Shown one piece after another: positions 7,778-14,933 of a stretch of 16,916 bases of DNA. Both the position numbers and the translations under genes were made by a program. Source of the DNA: Alistipes sp. (lineage in GTDB: Bacteria; Bacteroidota; Bacteroidia; Bacteroidales; Rikenellaceae); contig JAFYOF010000117.1 of assembly GCA_017560305.1 (NCBI GenBank), forward strand, positions 1-16,916. Reading direction: 5' to 3'. How positions within the stretch are numbered: the stretch's first letter is position 1; the number at the start of each line of letters is the position of its first letter. Under the pieces are notes generated by a model. It was not told the DNA's origin, did no database searches, and saw only the letters and a list, made by a program, of their open reading frames with translations.

Positions 7778-9274
7778 ATGAGTTTATCAGAAAATATTTT
7801 ATTGGTTTGGGCGGCATTGCTCTTTGTGGCGGTGGTGGCAGGTAAGTTGGCGTATAAGTTTGGTGCGCCAGCGCTGCTCTTGTTCCTCGGCGTGGGTATG
7901 GTCTTTGGCTGGCACTTCATCTCGTTTGACTCGTTTGAGTTGACGCAGTTTCTCGGTATGCTGGCGTTGTGTATCATCCTCTTTTCGGGCGGTATGGATA
8001 CCAAGTTTCTGGAAATCAAACCCATCCTTGCACCAGGTGTGACGCTTGCGACATTGGGCGTGGCGATGACCGCGTGCCTGCTGGGCGGCTTCATATACCT
8101 CTTTTCATCGTGGGTGGGACTCGCAATGAGTTTCCCCGTGGCGCTGCTGCTGGCGGCCACTATGTCGTCAACGGACTCAGCTTCGGTCTTCTCAATTCTA
8201 CGAAGCAAGAAGCAGGGATTGATGCAGAATCTGCGCCCTATGCTGGAGCTGGAGAGCGGTAGTAACGACCCTATGGCGTATATGCTCACCATCGTGCTGG
8301 TGTCGGCACTCTCGACCTCGGGCGAGGCGGCTACGGTGGGTCAGAGCATCGTGAAGTTCATCGTGCAGATGGTGGTCGGTTGCGGTCTGGGTTACGGCAT
8401 CGGTCGTCTGGCTGTGTTTGCCATCAACCGCATCAACATCAAGAACAACCCCTCGCTCTACTCGGTATTCCTGCTGGCGTTTGTCTTCTTCTCGTTCTCG
8501 TTCACATCGCTTGTGTGGGGTAACGGCTATCTGGCGGTATATATCACGGGTCTTGTAGTGGGAAACAGCAAGTTGGTGCACCGTTCAAACCTCAATACAT
8601 TCTTTGATGGATTCACCTGGCTGGCGCAGATTGTATTGTTCCTCACAATAGGTCTTTTGGTCAACCTTGACGAGTTGCTGCAGCCCGAGATCTTGTTGCT
8701 GGGCGGTGCGGTGGCTATGTTTATGATATTTGTGGCGCGTCCTGTGGCGGTGTTTGCCTGCCTGGCACCATTCCGCCGATTCTCGACCAAGGCACGAATA
8801 TACATCTCGTGGGTGGGTCTGCGAGGCGCTGTGCCTATCATCTTTGCCACCTACCCTATCGTGGCGGGCATCGAAAACGGCTACCTGATATTCAATGTGG
8901 TCTTTATGGGCACGCTCATTTCGTTGCTGATACAAGGTACAACGGTGAGTTCGATGGCACACTGGCTGGGGCTGGCATACGAGGAGAAAGAGCCGCTCTT
9001 CAAGGTGGGTATTCCCGACTCGATTAAGAGTAACTTCTCGGAGATTGGTGTGACTGATGCGATGCTTGCAAATGGTTGCACGCTGCGAGATATAGACATT
9101 GCCGACAACACTCTGGTGGTGATGATTTCGCGCAACGACGCCTACTTTGTACCGCGCGGAAATACCGAGTTGATGGTGGGTGACCGCCTGCTGGTGGTAT
9201 CCGACCGCACCGACGAGGAGTTGCAGCAGATGTACTCAGCGCTGGGCATCAACGAGGTGATGAACCTGAGGTAG
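7778..9274 (+). CDS. nhaP2: Potassium(sodium)/proton antiporter, CPA1 family, CvrA/NhaP2 type
   Basis: An inner-membrane antiporter that expels K+ or Na+ in exchange for protons, used in pH and osmotic balance. The 498-residue product has about 12-13 hydrophobic segments from residue 5 to 395. STDSAS (131-136) and the ion-binding ELESGSNDP (157-165, with N163 and D164) are characteristic CPA1 motifs. The C-terminal ~90 residues (from about 405) form a cytoplasmic TrkA_C/RCK_C domain. It shows CTLRDIDIADNTLVVMISR and ELMVGDRLLVVSD, which suggests ligand gating. The protein is shorter than E. coli CvrA (578), apparently lacking that protein's extra C-terminal part. AAGGAG at 7762-7767 lies ten bases before the ATG at 7778. 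A strong terminator follows the stop codon by 19 bp. The ion specificity cannot be read from sequence; the family placement is firm. Confidence 0.92.
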   Translation: MSLSENILLVWAALLFVAVVAGKLAYKFGAPALLLFLGVGMVFGWHFISFDSFELTQFLGMLALCIILFSGGMDTKFLEIKPILAPGVTLATLGVAMTACLLGGFIYLFSSWVGLAMSFPVALLLAATMSSTDSASVFSILRSKKQGLMQNLRPMLELESGSNDPMAYMLTIVLVSALSTSGEAATVGQSIVKFIVQMVVGCGLGYGIGRLAVFAINRINIKNNPSLYSVFLLAFVFFSFSFTSLVWGNGYLAVYITGLVVGNSKLVHRSNLNTFFDGFTWLAQIVLFLTIGLLVNLDELLQPEILLLGGAVAMFMIFVARPVAVFACLAPFRRFSTKARIYISWVGLRGAVPIIFATYPIVAGIENGYLIFNVVFMGTLISLLIQGTTVSSMAHWLGLAYEEKEPLFKVGIPDSIKSNFSEIGVTDAMLANGCTLRDIDIADNTLVVMISRNDAYFVPRGNTELMVGDRLLVVSDRTDEELQQMYSALGINEVMNLR

Positions 9275-9293
9275 AGATGGGATTTGAAATAAC

Positions 9294-9326
9294 AAAGGGA
9301 CTGTCCGTTAGTCGGATAGTCCCTTT
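9294..9326 (+). terminator. Terminator after the antiporter gene
   Basis: A 14-bp stem (9294-9307 with 9313-9326, outer part AAAGGGACT/AGTCCCTTT, one G-U pair) has a 5-base loop and is followed by TTTTCC. It lies 20 bp after the antiporter stop codon. The A-rich left flank gives the minus strand a partial U-tract too, so it may also stop leftward transcription. Confidence 0.85.
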
Positions 9327-9416
9327 TCCTTATGCTAGCATAGGCGTTAATCAGGCTTGGCTGCCGCTTCGCTTTGCCTTGCCCTACCGCTCCGCGGTGG
9401 CGCTTTCAAACACCTC

Positions 9417-9524
9417 ATCAAGCAAGTCGATACACGATGTTTTGTTTTTTATACCACCTTCTTTATGCAAGCATAGAAGGTGGTATAAAAAACAAATGCC
9501 ACCTTGCGGTGGCACTTGCTTGAT
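9417..9524. repeat. Nested inverted repeats with a 21-bp perfect arm pair
   Basis: Perfect 21-bp arms at 9441-9461 and 9476-9496 (key core ATACCACCTTC / GAAGGTGGTAT) flank a 14-base centre. That centre contains the near-palindrome TATGCAAGCATA, resembling TATGCTAGCATA at 9331-9342. An outer 11-bp pair, ATCAAGCAAGT (9417-9427) and ACTTGCTTGAT (9514-9524), encloses this. The hairpin at 9497-9514 overlaps the right outer arm by one base. Such perfection suggests a recent or selected structure: a double terminator, a miniature mobile element, or a regulatory RNA. There is no open reading frame inside. Confidence 0.7.
9497..9514 (-). terminator. Terminator-like hairpin beyond the tRNA-Thr 3' fragment
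   Basis: TGCCACC-TTGC-GGTGGCA forms a 7-bp stem. On the minus strand it is followed by UUUGUUUUUU, a good U-tract. It resembles the terminator of the intact tRNA-Thr (shared AAGTGCC...GGTGGCA core) and stands at a similar place, 18 bases past the duplicated tRNA end. Confidence 0.6.
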
Positions 9525-9532
9525 TCAATGTT

Positions 9533-9560
9533 TGAGCTGTTGATCAGGCTTGAACTGACG
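9533..9560 (-). pseudogene. Detached copy of the tRNA-Thr 3' end (T arm and acceptor 3' strand)
   Basis: These 28 bases are identical to 9704-9731, which cover the T arm, the 3' acceptor strand, the discriminator base and two bases beyond in the intact tRNA-Thr(GGT). The match stops abruptly at the junction of the T stem and variable loop; the anticodon arm, D arm and 5' acceptor strand are absent. The offset between copies is 171 bp. It cannot encode a working tRNA. It could be a relic of a duplicated tRNA gene or of integration at the tRNA 3' end. Confidence 0.8.
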
Positions 9561-9603
9561 GATGCTGACGCACCCGTAGGGTTATATTTACATTCCTCCT
9601 AAA

Positions 9604-9624
9604 TCCTCCTTTGGCAAAGGAGGA
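9604..9624. repeat. Small hairpin TCCTCCTTT / AAAGGAGGA
   Basis: A perfect 9-bp stem (9604-9612 with 9616-9624) has a GGC loop, preceded by another TCCTCC (9594-9599) and followed by CTTTT. It looks like a compact intergenic hairpin unit or weak terminator lying between the tRNA fragment and the intact tRNA. No gene is associated with it. Confidence 0.5.
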
Positions 9625-9629
9625 CTTTT

Positions 9630-9644
9630 GAGGTCGTCAGTTCA
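9630..9644 (+). repeat. Inverted 15-bp snippet of tRNA-Thr
   Basis: GAGGTCGTCAGTTCA on the plus strand is identical to the variable loop, T-stem 5' strand and start of the T loop of the tRNA-Thr encoded on the minus strand (9722-9736). It is therefore an inverted partial copy, 77 bp from the tRNA gene. Together with the 9533-9560 fragment it suggests rearrangement here. Confidence 0.6.
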
Positions 9645-9669
9645 GCAATATCCAATATACAACAAAAAA

Positions 9670-9697
9670 ACAAGTGCCACCAAAAGGCGGCACTTGT
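9670..9697 (-). terminator. Terminator of tRNA-Thr
   Basis: A 12-bp stem (9670-9681 with 9686-9697, core CAAGTGCC/GGCACTTG) has a 4-base loop and is followed on the minus strand by UUUUUUUGUU. One position is A opposite C on the plus strand but G opposite U in minus-strand RNA, so the hairpin is fully paired only in the tRNA's direction. It starts eight bases beyond the tRNA end. Confidence 0.85.
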
Positions 9698-9705
9698 TTT
9701 CCGTG

Positions 9706-9777
<72 letters not shown>

Positions 9778-9800
9778 ATCATCTCAACTCTTGAGCGGTG

Positions 9801-9832
9801 CAAAAGTAGAAAACAAATTCCATTTGACCAAA
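9801..9832 (-). promoter_or_regulatory. Consensus promoter for tRNA-Thr
   Basis: On the minus strand TTTG (9829-9832) and TACTTTTG (9801-9808) are separated by 20 bases, matching the Bacteroides -33/-7 pattern. The expected start is near 9794, about 17 bases before the mature tRNA 5' end, leaving a short leader for RNase P to remove. Confidence 0.75.
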
Positions 9833-9942
9833 TATTTTCAGCACTTTTTTATCCAAATATCTCTTTCGACAGGGGTGCAACGGCGTAACTGATTTATTAC
9901 TATCACTCTACCCCACAGCGACTCGACCCCAAGCAATAAAAA

Positions 9943-9962
9943 ACCACGCCCGAAAGCGTGGT
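9943..9962 (-). terminator. Terminator after the OstA-like gene
   Basis: ACCACGC-CCGAAA-GCGTGGT forms a 7-bp stem, followed on the minus strand by a run of U (complement of ATAAAAAA at 9936-9943). It begins seven bases after the stop codon of the OstA-like gene and closes the three-gene cluster. Confidence 0.85.
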
Positions 9963-9969
9963 CTGTATC

Positions 9970-12537
9970 TTACTTTTCGCGGTGACGCTCGCGCCACTCT
10001 ATGAGTTCTGGTGTGAGCTGATCCTCGCGGTCGGTCCACTCGCCACTGAGCAAAAGGCGCTCCTTATATCTATCCATCATACTCACAATAGAGAATGTCG
10101 GACGGCGGCGACTCTCACGCTCCTCGCGCTCGGTTGGGCGCACCCTGCGGTCAAAGATAGTGTTGCGCGTAGGGCGTAACTCGGGTACCCACTTGAAGTT
10201 CTGCAGGCGCAGAGGCTGTGAGGCGGGGATAAGCGCCAGCGGATAGAGCGAGAATGGTACCTCGTTGCGGTAGGTGATGCCCACCAGTTGCTGTTTCTCG
10301 ATAAAGAACGATGCCGACGCACTCTCAAGGTAGGTCATCTCGACCACCAGAGGCGAATCCTCGGACTCGGTACGGAAGTAGATTGTCTGCACATTGCCAT
10401 CCACATCGTTGCGGTAAATCTCATTATTCTCAAACAGAGCAATCATAGACTTGCCCGCCACCTGATTATAATAAGTGGTATCAATCTCGGCAATCATAAT
10501 AGGACTACCCATAAACTCGGCACGCTGAAGTTTGCCGTTGCTGCTATATACATCAACCTGCTCGGCAGCCAACTGGTTCGCCTGATTCCACATCACGGGG
10601 GCGACGAAGAGGTGAATGATTGAGTCGCGAGAGTTGCTCACAAGCGAGTCGCAGACCATCTGCGCATCGGAGCGGTACATCTTCACATTGCGGTAGGCCT
10701 TCAGCAGACGATAAGCACTATCGGGAGCCTCCACCTCGGGAGTTGTCTCCTCGTCGGTCTCCTGCTCAACCTGAGGCTGATCCTGAATGCTATCGTGCTT
10801 GATTGTATCACGGGCAATCTCGCCACGGATGCGGGCGTTGCGCAACATCGCAAGGCTATCCTCGCGGTCGAGAGCCGACACATCACGACCCTTGGCAACG
10901 AGTTTCGCTCGGCGCTCGGCACGGCGCACAGAGTCCTGCACGATACGCTCCAACTCTTTCTGCTTGGCGGCATCCAACTGCTTGTTAATCTTCGCCTGAC
11001 GCACCATAGCGATTGAGTCAAGCAGAATCTTGCGGGCACGAGCCTTCTCGCGCTCGCGCTCAACCTTCAGTCGCTCTGCCTCGGCCTTTGCCAATGCGGC
11101 GTAGTAGGCCTTCTGCTGCTTGGGGCTCAACTGCGCAATGGAGTCAATCAAACGAAGGCTATCAGCCGATGGCTCAACGATAGGAGCTGCCTCCTCGGGC
11201 GCCTTGATATCAACTGCTGGAGTTGCACCCTGCTGCTCCTTGCCCTCCGCCATATTTGCTGATGAGATAGCAGAAGCGGGAGGTGGTGGCGTAGCCGAAA
11301 TGATGTTTCCAGCACCACCCTGCGCCATAGAGGCCGGCGGTGGCGTTGAGGAGAGAATATTACCCGCACCGCTCTGCATCATAGAGGCTGGCGGCGGAGT
11401 AAAGCCCAGCATACCATTATTACCCTGCGCTACGCTCGATGAGTCAACGGGCATAGGAGGGATAATCTTCTTGGGGGTAGGCTCGATGGTGAGCATCCAG
11501 ACCGTATCGGCAGACAAAAAGAGGCTGTCGCTCTCCGATGTATCGTAGCTGATGGCTGCTGCACGGCGAGTAAGAAGGGCATTGCCCTCCGCCTGCCAGT
11601 ACTCGGCAAAGTCGCCGAAGGCCATCATCTTGTTCTTCATATCATCCATCTGGATGTTGTTGCGCGCCACGATGCGCTCGGCAGAACGGTGATACTCAAG
11701 GGTGTCGCCCCACAACTCCTGCTCGGAAGTGAGCAGATAGCCGTTGCGAGTGACCATATAGAGATCCTGCGCGCGGTCGTAGTAGCCCTCATCAGCCGAG
11801 AGGTACTCGCCATCGACATTCCAGATTTCGCTGTTGGTGAAGAAACGGGCGAACTCGCTCTGGGTGTTATAGATGATTGAATCGGTCTTCAGATCATAGT
11901 CTGCGCCGTGTACCTCCACGCTCTCGACACAAATCACATTGTGCTCCTGAGCATCGTAGTAGCCACGCACCGACTCCAGAATATTGTCATCGTGCACCAG
12001 CACACCGCCATCGGTGTAGCGACCCACACGGGTCTCGGTGTTGAAACTGAAGTTATAGGTGTAGAGCAGGGCGTCGCCATCGACCACCTTGACAATGGGG
12101 GCGTAAATCTCGGCGTGAGCACCCTCACCATCGTAGATAGCGCTGTCGCCATAGATGAAGATGGAGTCCTGGTTGATTACCACGCGTGAGAAGAATCCCC
12201 ACTTGGTGTCGCTGTAACGCACTGCGCTGTCGCACCAGATGACTGCGCCGTTGTGATGCGCTGCAAAGTCGCCCACAAGGTAGATGACGCTGTCGGTGGT
12301 ATTGTTGTAAGGCTTCACCAAGTCTGCCATATAATCGACCTTGCGCTTGCGTGGTGCGGCATCAGCATCGGCAGAGCCCGCACGGCGAGCCTGCTTGAGC
12401 GTATCGACCAGCGACGCAGGTTGAGGCAGGGTGTGACGGGTGACCACCCCCTGAGCACAGAGGATGCCGACAAACGCCACAATGACCAACAATGTAGAGA
12501 TTATACGACGCACCTTAACCGACTTTATTTCACCCAA
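9970..12537 (-). CDS. OstA-like (LptA/LptD N-terminal domain) envelope protein with a large central insertion
   Basis: OstA/LptA-type beta-jellyroll proteins form the periplasmic bridge that carries LPS to the outer membrane. The 855-residue product has a signal peptide (RRIISTLLVIVAFVGILCAQG). A long OstA-like beta region follows (about 65-345), with repeats such as NNTTDSVIYLVGDFAAHHNG, DSIFIYGDSAIYD and WGDTLEYHR. A Pro/Gly/Ser-rich segment has three ~18-residue repeats (about 365-420, core TPPPAS). A Lys/Arg/Glu-rich helical stretch covers about 470-575. A second OstA-like region (about 600-790, YRNVKMYRSDAQMVCDSLVS) and a basic tail complete it. The start is uncertain: TTG at 12537 overlaps the SurA-like gene by 13 bp, and GTG at 12513 would leave MRRIISTLL. 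It follows two PPIase-like genes. The central insertion is unusual; the OstA family assignment rests on the flanking beta domains. Confidence 0.85.
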   Translation of the reverse strand: MGEIKSVKVRRIISTLLVIVAFVGILCAQGVVTRHTLPQPASLVDTLKQARRAGSADADAAPRKRKVDYMADLVKPYNNTTDSVIYLVGDFAAHHNGAVIWCDSAVRYSDTKWGFFSRVVINQDSIFIYGDSAIYDGEGAHAEIYAPIVKVVDGDALLYTYNFSFNTETRVGRYTDGGVLVHDDNILESVRGYYDAQEHNVICVESVEVHGADYDLKTDSIIYNTQSEFARFFTNSEIWNVDGEYLSADEGYYDRAQDLYMVTRNGYLLTSEQELWGDTLEYHRSAERIVARNNIQMDDMKNKMMAFGDFAEYWQAEGNALLTRRAAAISYDTSESDSLFLSADTVWMLTIEPTPKKIIPPMPVDSSSVAQGNNGMLGFTPPPASMMQSGAGNILSSTPPPASMAQGGAGNIISATPPPPASAISSANMAEGKEQQGATPAVDIKAPEEAAPIVEPSADSLRLIDSIAQLSPKQQKAYYAALAKAEAERLKVEREREKARARKILLDSIAMVRQAKINKQLDAAKQKELERIVQDSVRRAERRAKLVAKGRDVSALDREDSLAMLRNARIRGEIARDTIKHDSIQDQPQVEQETDEETTPEVEAPDSAYRLLKAYRNVKMYRSDAQMVCDSLVSNSRDSIIHLFVAPVMWNQANQLAAEQVDVYSSNGKLQRAEFMGSPIMIAEIDTTYYNQVAGKSMIALFENNEIYRNDVDGNVQTIYFRTESEDSPLVVEMTYLESASASFFIEKQQLVGITYRNEVPFSLYPLALIPASQPLRLQNFKWVPELRPTRNTIFDRRVRPTEREERESRRRPTFSIVSMMDRYKERLLLSGEWTDREDQLTPELIEWRERHREK
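11279..11443 (-). repeat. Three imperfect 54-bp tandem repeats inside the OstA-like gene
   Basis: Units begin near 11279, 11336 and 11390 on the plus strand, with GG(C/A)GGTGGCG-type starts. They encode PPPAS followed by M, Q, G/S and GN(I/N/M). The first unit carries one extra Pro codon. The units differ at many synonymous and some coding positions, so the array is not very recent. It may vary in copy number between strains. Confidence 0.75.
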
Positions 12538-13937
12538 TTATCATACTCGAACTCACCCTCGCGGAAGTCGGGGTCGATGTGGACATAGAGTCCGTCAATC
12601 TTCTCTCGCATCCACTTGTCGAAGACACCATTCTTCTTCTCGGTGAGTGCCATCTCCTCGATGGTGACATAGTCCTCCTCCATTGATGCTGAGTGAGTAG
12701 GAATAATGCGGAGCATCTTGACAATCTTGCTGATGACATTACCGTTGATGTCGGTAGTCACAAATGCCGAAGATACATCACCCTCCTTCATACGGATGAG
12801 GTTCATATAATCCTGCTGCTTGTCGCTGAAGTCCTCACGACGGAACTTCGTAGCAGTGTATTTCACATTGTTCGCGTTGAAGCGGATGAGAAGGTCGTGG
12901 TTGGTCACCAGACCGCCGTTCATCTTGGTCAAATCGTCCTGCGAGAACTCCATCGCGGCAGCCTCGAAGGTGATTGAGTCAGCCTTGATAACTGTCGAGA
13001 GGCTGTCGAGGAACTTCAATGGCTCGTTCTCCTCCTCCACGGTGTAGACTGGCTTGAGAAGGATGTGACGATAGTGGTACATTCCGTTCTTTGGCTCGTC
13101 GATAAGCTCGATGATGTGGAAACCATACATAGACTCCACAACCTCGGAAATCTGACCTGGCTTGAGCTTCGCCAACGCCTCGGCGAAAGGTGCTGTAAGG
13201 TTTGACAATGGTCCCGGAGGATACTCACCACCCTTCATCGCCGAACCTGGGTCCTGAGAGTAGGTACGAGCCAACACAGCCATTGACGAGCGGCCAGAGA
13301 TGATACGCTCACGCATATCGAGCAGACGCTCGCGGGTACGGCGCTTCGCCTCCTCCTGCGATGCTGGGAAACGAACAATGTGAGCATAGACAAACTGCTC
13401 GGGAACGAGAGGCTTGTCCTCCTCCTTGAGCTGGTTGTAGTAACGCTCCACCTCACCTGGGGTAACGACCACATTCTTAACGATATCCATACGCATCTCC
13501 TGCGCATAGTACTGCTCCTTGACCTGCTGGCGCAAGATGTCGCGGTAGTTAAACAGAGGCATATGCTCGCGAGTCTCAAGATCCTTCACTGAGCCTGCCT
13601 CGGCAATCATCTCCTGCAACATACTCTCAACCTGAGCCTCGATATTACCATCGGCACCAACAACCACCGAGTCAATCAAAGCCTGATTGTAGAGCAACTT
13701 CTGCTTCATCAACTCCTCCAAGCCCTCGTTCATAGGGTCACGGTCGGATGTATAGCCCTGCGCACGACGCTGCTCAACGAGCTGCTGCGCCATCTGCGAC
13801 ACCTCGGAATAGAGGATTGATGAGCCACCTACAACAGCGACAACGCGGTCAAGCACCACCTGTCGCTTGTCGGCAAACGCTACGGCAGAGGCTGCAAGAG
13901 CCACCACCCACATTGCCAAAATACACTTTTTCAACAT
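12525..13937 (-). CDS. SurA-like periplasmic peptidylprolyl isomerase/chaperone
   Basis: SurA-type proteins escort outer-membrane proteins across the periplasm and isomerise proline bonds. The 470-residue product has a signal peptide (MLKKCILAMWVVALAASAVAFA). A SurA_N-like helical region follows (about 24-175), beginning VVLDRVVAVVGGSSILYSEV. A first parvulin domain (about 180-283) shows AHIVRF, ARTYSQDPGSAMKGGEY and VESMYGFHIIELID. A second, more diverged parvulin-like domain (about 287-400) begins HYRHILLKP and contains MEFSQDDLTKMNGG. A C-terminal helical tail follows. The ATG at 13937 lies 30 bp after the lipoprotein stop codon, in the same direction, so co-transcription is likely. It overlaps the OstA-like gene. 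SurA and OstA/Lpt proteins next to each other fit a shared role in outer-membrane building. The substrate range is unknown. Confidence 0.9.
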   Translation of the reverse strand: MLKKCILAMWVVALAASAVAFADKRQVVLDRVVAVVGGSSILYSEVSQMAQQLVEQRRAQGYTSDRDPMNEGLEELMKQKLLYNQALIDSVVVGADGNIEAQVESMLQEMIAEAGSVKDLETREHMPLFNYRDILRQQVKEQYYAQEMRMDIVKNVVVTPGEVERYYNQLKEEDKPLVPEQFVYAHIVRFPASQEEAKRRTRERLLDMRERIISGRSSMAVLARTYSQDPGSAMKGGEYPPGPLSNLTAPFAEALAKLKPGQISEVVESMYGFHIIELIDEPKNGMYHYRHILLKPVYTVEEENEPLKFLDSLSTVIKADSITFEAAAMEFSQDDLTKMNGGLVTNHDLLIRFNANNVKYTATKFRREDFSDKQQDYMNLIRMKEGDVSSAFVTTDINGNVISKIVKMLRIIPTHSASMEEDYVTIEEMALTEKKNGVFDKWMREKIDGLYVHIDPDFREGEFEYDNWVK

Positions 13938-13967
13938 ATATTCTTTACTTTTAATATTCTTCGTTTT

Positions 13968-14867
13968 CTACTGCAAACTGTCGGGCTTCTCAACCTCCTC
14001 GACACCAAAGCGACGCAAGCGACCCTCGCTCTGCGCCGACTGGAAAATCTGCTCCTCGTGCTGCTTGATGACCTCGGCACGACGACGCGTGAGGAGGATG
14101 CGGCGGATGTTGTCGGCAACCACCTCCAGCGGAGCAACATTGCCCTTGCGGCATACGGATGTGAAGTCAAAGTAGTAAGAGTCCTTACCCATCTTCATCT
14201 CCTGAACACCCAACTTATCGAGCAGCGGCTCGTTGTCCTTCGCCGCCAGGACTGGCAGGTTGGCGAGGAAATCCGAGAAGTTAATCCACTCCGAGCGGTT
14301 GTCAATGAGCTGAAAGCCCTGCTTCTGGCAGACATCCGAGAAGGTCTTCTCGGCATCGGCAGAGGTAGCGGCCTTGTGCATCTGCTCCTTGAGTTTCTTG
14401 CTCTGGCGATAGGCTGCATCAAAACGCAAAACGCGACCCTTCACCAAAGTGCGGTCGAGTGTGAAATCAGCCTTGTGGGCGTTGTAGTATTCGGCAACCT
14501 GTTCGTCAGTCACCGTTTTGTCCATCTGCTGGTCGATGTAGTACTGGTCGACACGCGAGATGAGAAGCGACTGGCGGTAATCCTCCACCAACTTCTCGAT
14601 ATCGTGCTCCGACTCAGGGAAGAGAGCCTCCGCCTCCTGAATCTTGAGCTGACGCACAAACCACTTATCGACGCAAGCCTTGGCAAACGCCACCGAATCT
14701 TCGCCAGTCACGCCCGCAGGGATGAGCTGGGCAATATCCTCTCGCGTAAGGTCCTCACGACCAACACGCGCAACGACATTGTCACCCACCAGATAGTCGG
14801 GCAACTCACGACACGACATCGCCGTTAAGGCGAGCAACAGAATTGATATTTTAACCGTATTACGCAT
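13968..14867 (-). CDS. PpiC/SurA-N-like lipoprotein (second PPIase-family chaperone)
   Basis: The 299-residue product is a probable lipoprotein with a SurA-like architecture. The ATG at 14867 gives MRNTVKISILLLALTAMSC, a signal peptide with a possible lipobox ending at C19. The frame extends to a TTG at 14879, which I reject because it is inside the promoter box. A SurA_N-like helical region (about 30-135) begins VVARVGREDLTREDIAQLIP, equivalent to the VVAVVGGSSILYSEV start of the next gene. The C-terminal half (about 140-285) has the position of a parvulin domain but lacks clear parvulin signatures. It may therefore be a pure chaperone. It is first in the cluster with the SurA-like and OstA-like genes. 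The pairing suggests division of labour between a membrane-anchored and a soluble chaperone; that is inference. Attachment to inner or outer membrane cannot be told. Confidence 0.8.
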   Translation of the reverse strand: MRNTVKISILLLALTAMSCRELPDYLVGDNVVARVGREDLTREDIAQLIPAGVTGEDSVAFAKACVDKWFVRQLKIQEAEALFPESEHDIEKLVEDYRQSLLISRVDQYYIDQQMDKTVTDEQVAEYYNAHKADFTLDRTLVKGRVLRFDAAYRQSKKLKEQMHKAATSADAEKTFSDVCQKQGFQLIDNRSEWINFSDFLANLPVLAAKDNEPLLDKLGVQEMKMGKDSYYFDFTSVCRKGNVAPLEVVADNIRRILLTRRRAEVIKQHEEQIFQSAQSEGRLRRFGVEEVEKPDSLQ

Positions 14868-14876
14868 AATAATTGG

Positions 14877-14900
14877 CAAAGATAGGTTTTTTACGCGAAA
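14877..14900 (-). promoter_or_regulatory. Putative promoter of the chaperone/OstA cluster
   Basis: TATCTTTG (14877-14884, minus) is an exact TAnnTTTG box ending only nine bases before the ATG at 14867. Transcription starting 5-7 bases after the box would leave almost no leader. A variant of the TTTGCGAAA element, TTTCGCGTAAA (14890-14900), lies five bases upstream of the box. No TTTG is found at 19-20 bases. Confidence 0.5.
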
Positions 14901-14933
14901 CTAACGCAGTTTTTTCTGAGATTATTGCTTTTT

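Noticed and set aside
9277..9543. 88-codon open frame after the antiporter
   Set aside because: It spans a strong terminator and long inverted repeats, and has no ribosome site or recognisable protein pattern.
11279..11443. CRISPR-like regular repeats
   Set aside because: The repeats are in frame, 54 bp with no unique spacers, and code for PPPAS-type protein repeats inside the OstA-like gene.
14058..14828. 256-codon open frame on the plus strand
   Set aside because: Antisense to the PpiC-like lipoprotein gene, which has a signal peptide, start and neighbours that fit. The Leu/Val/Arg-rich product is typical of a mirror frame in GC-rich codons.
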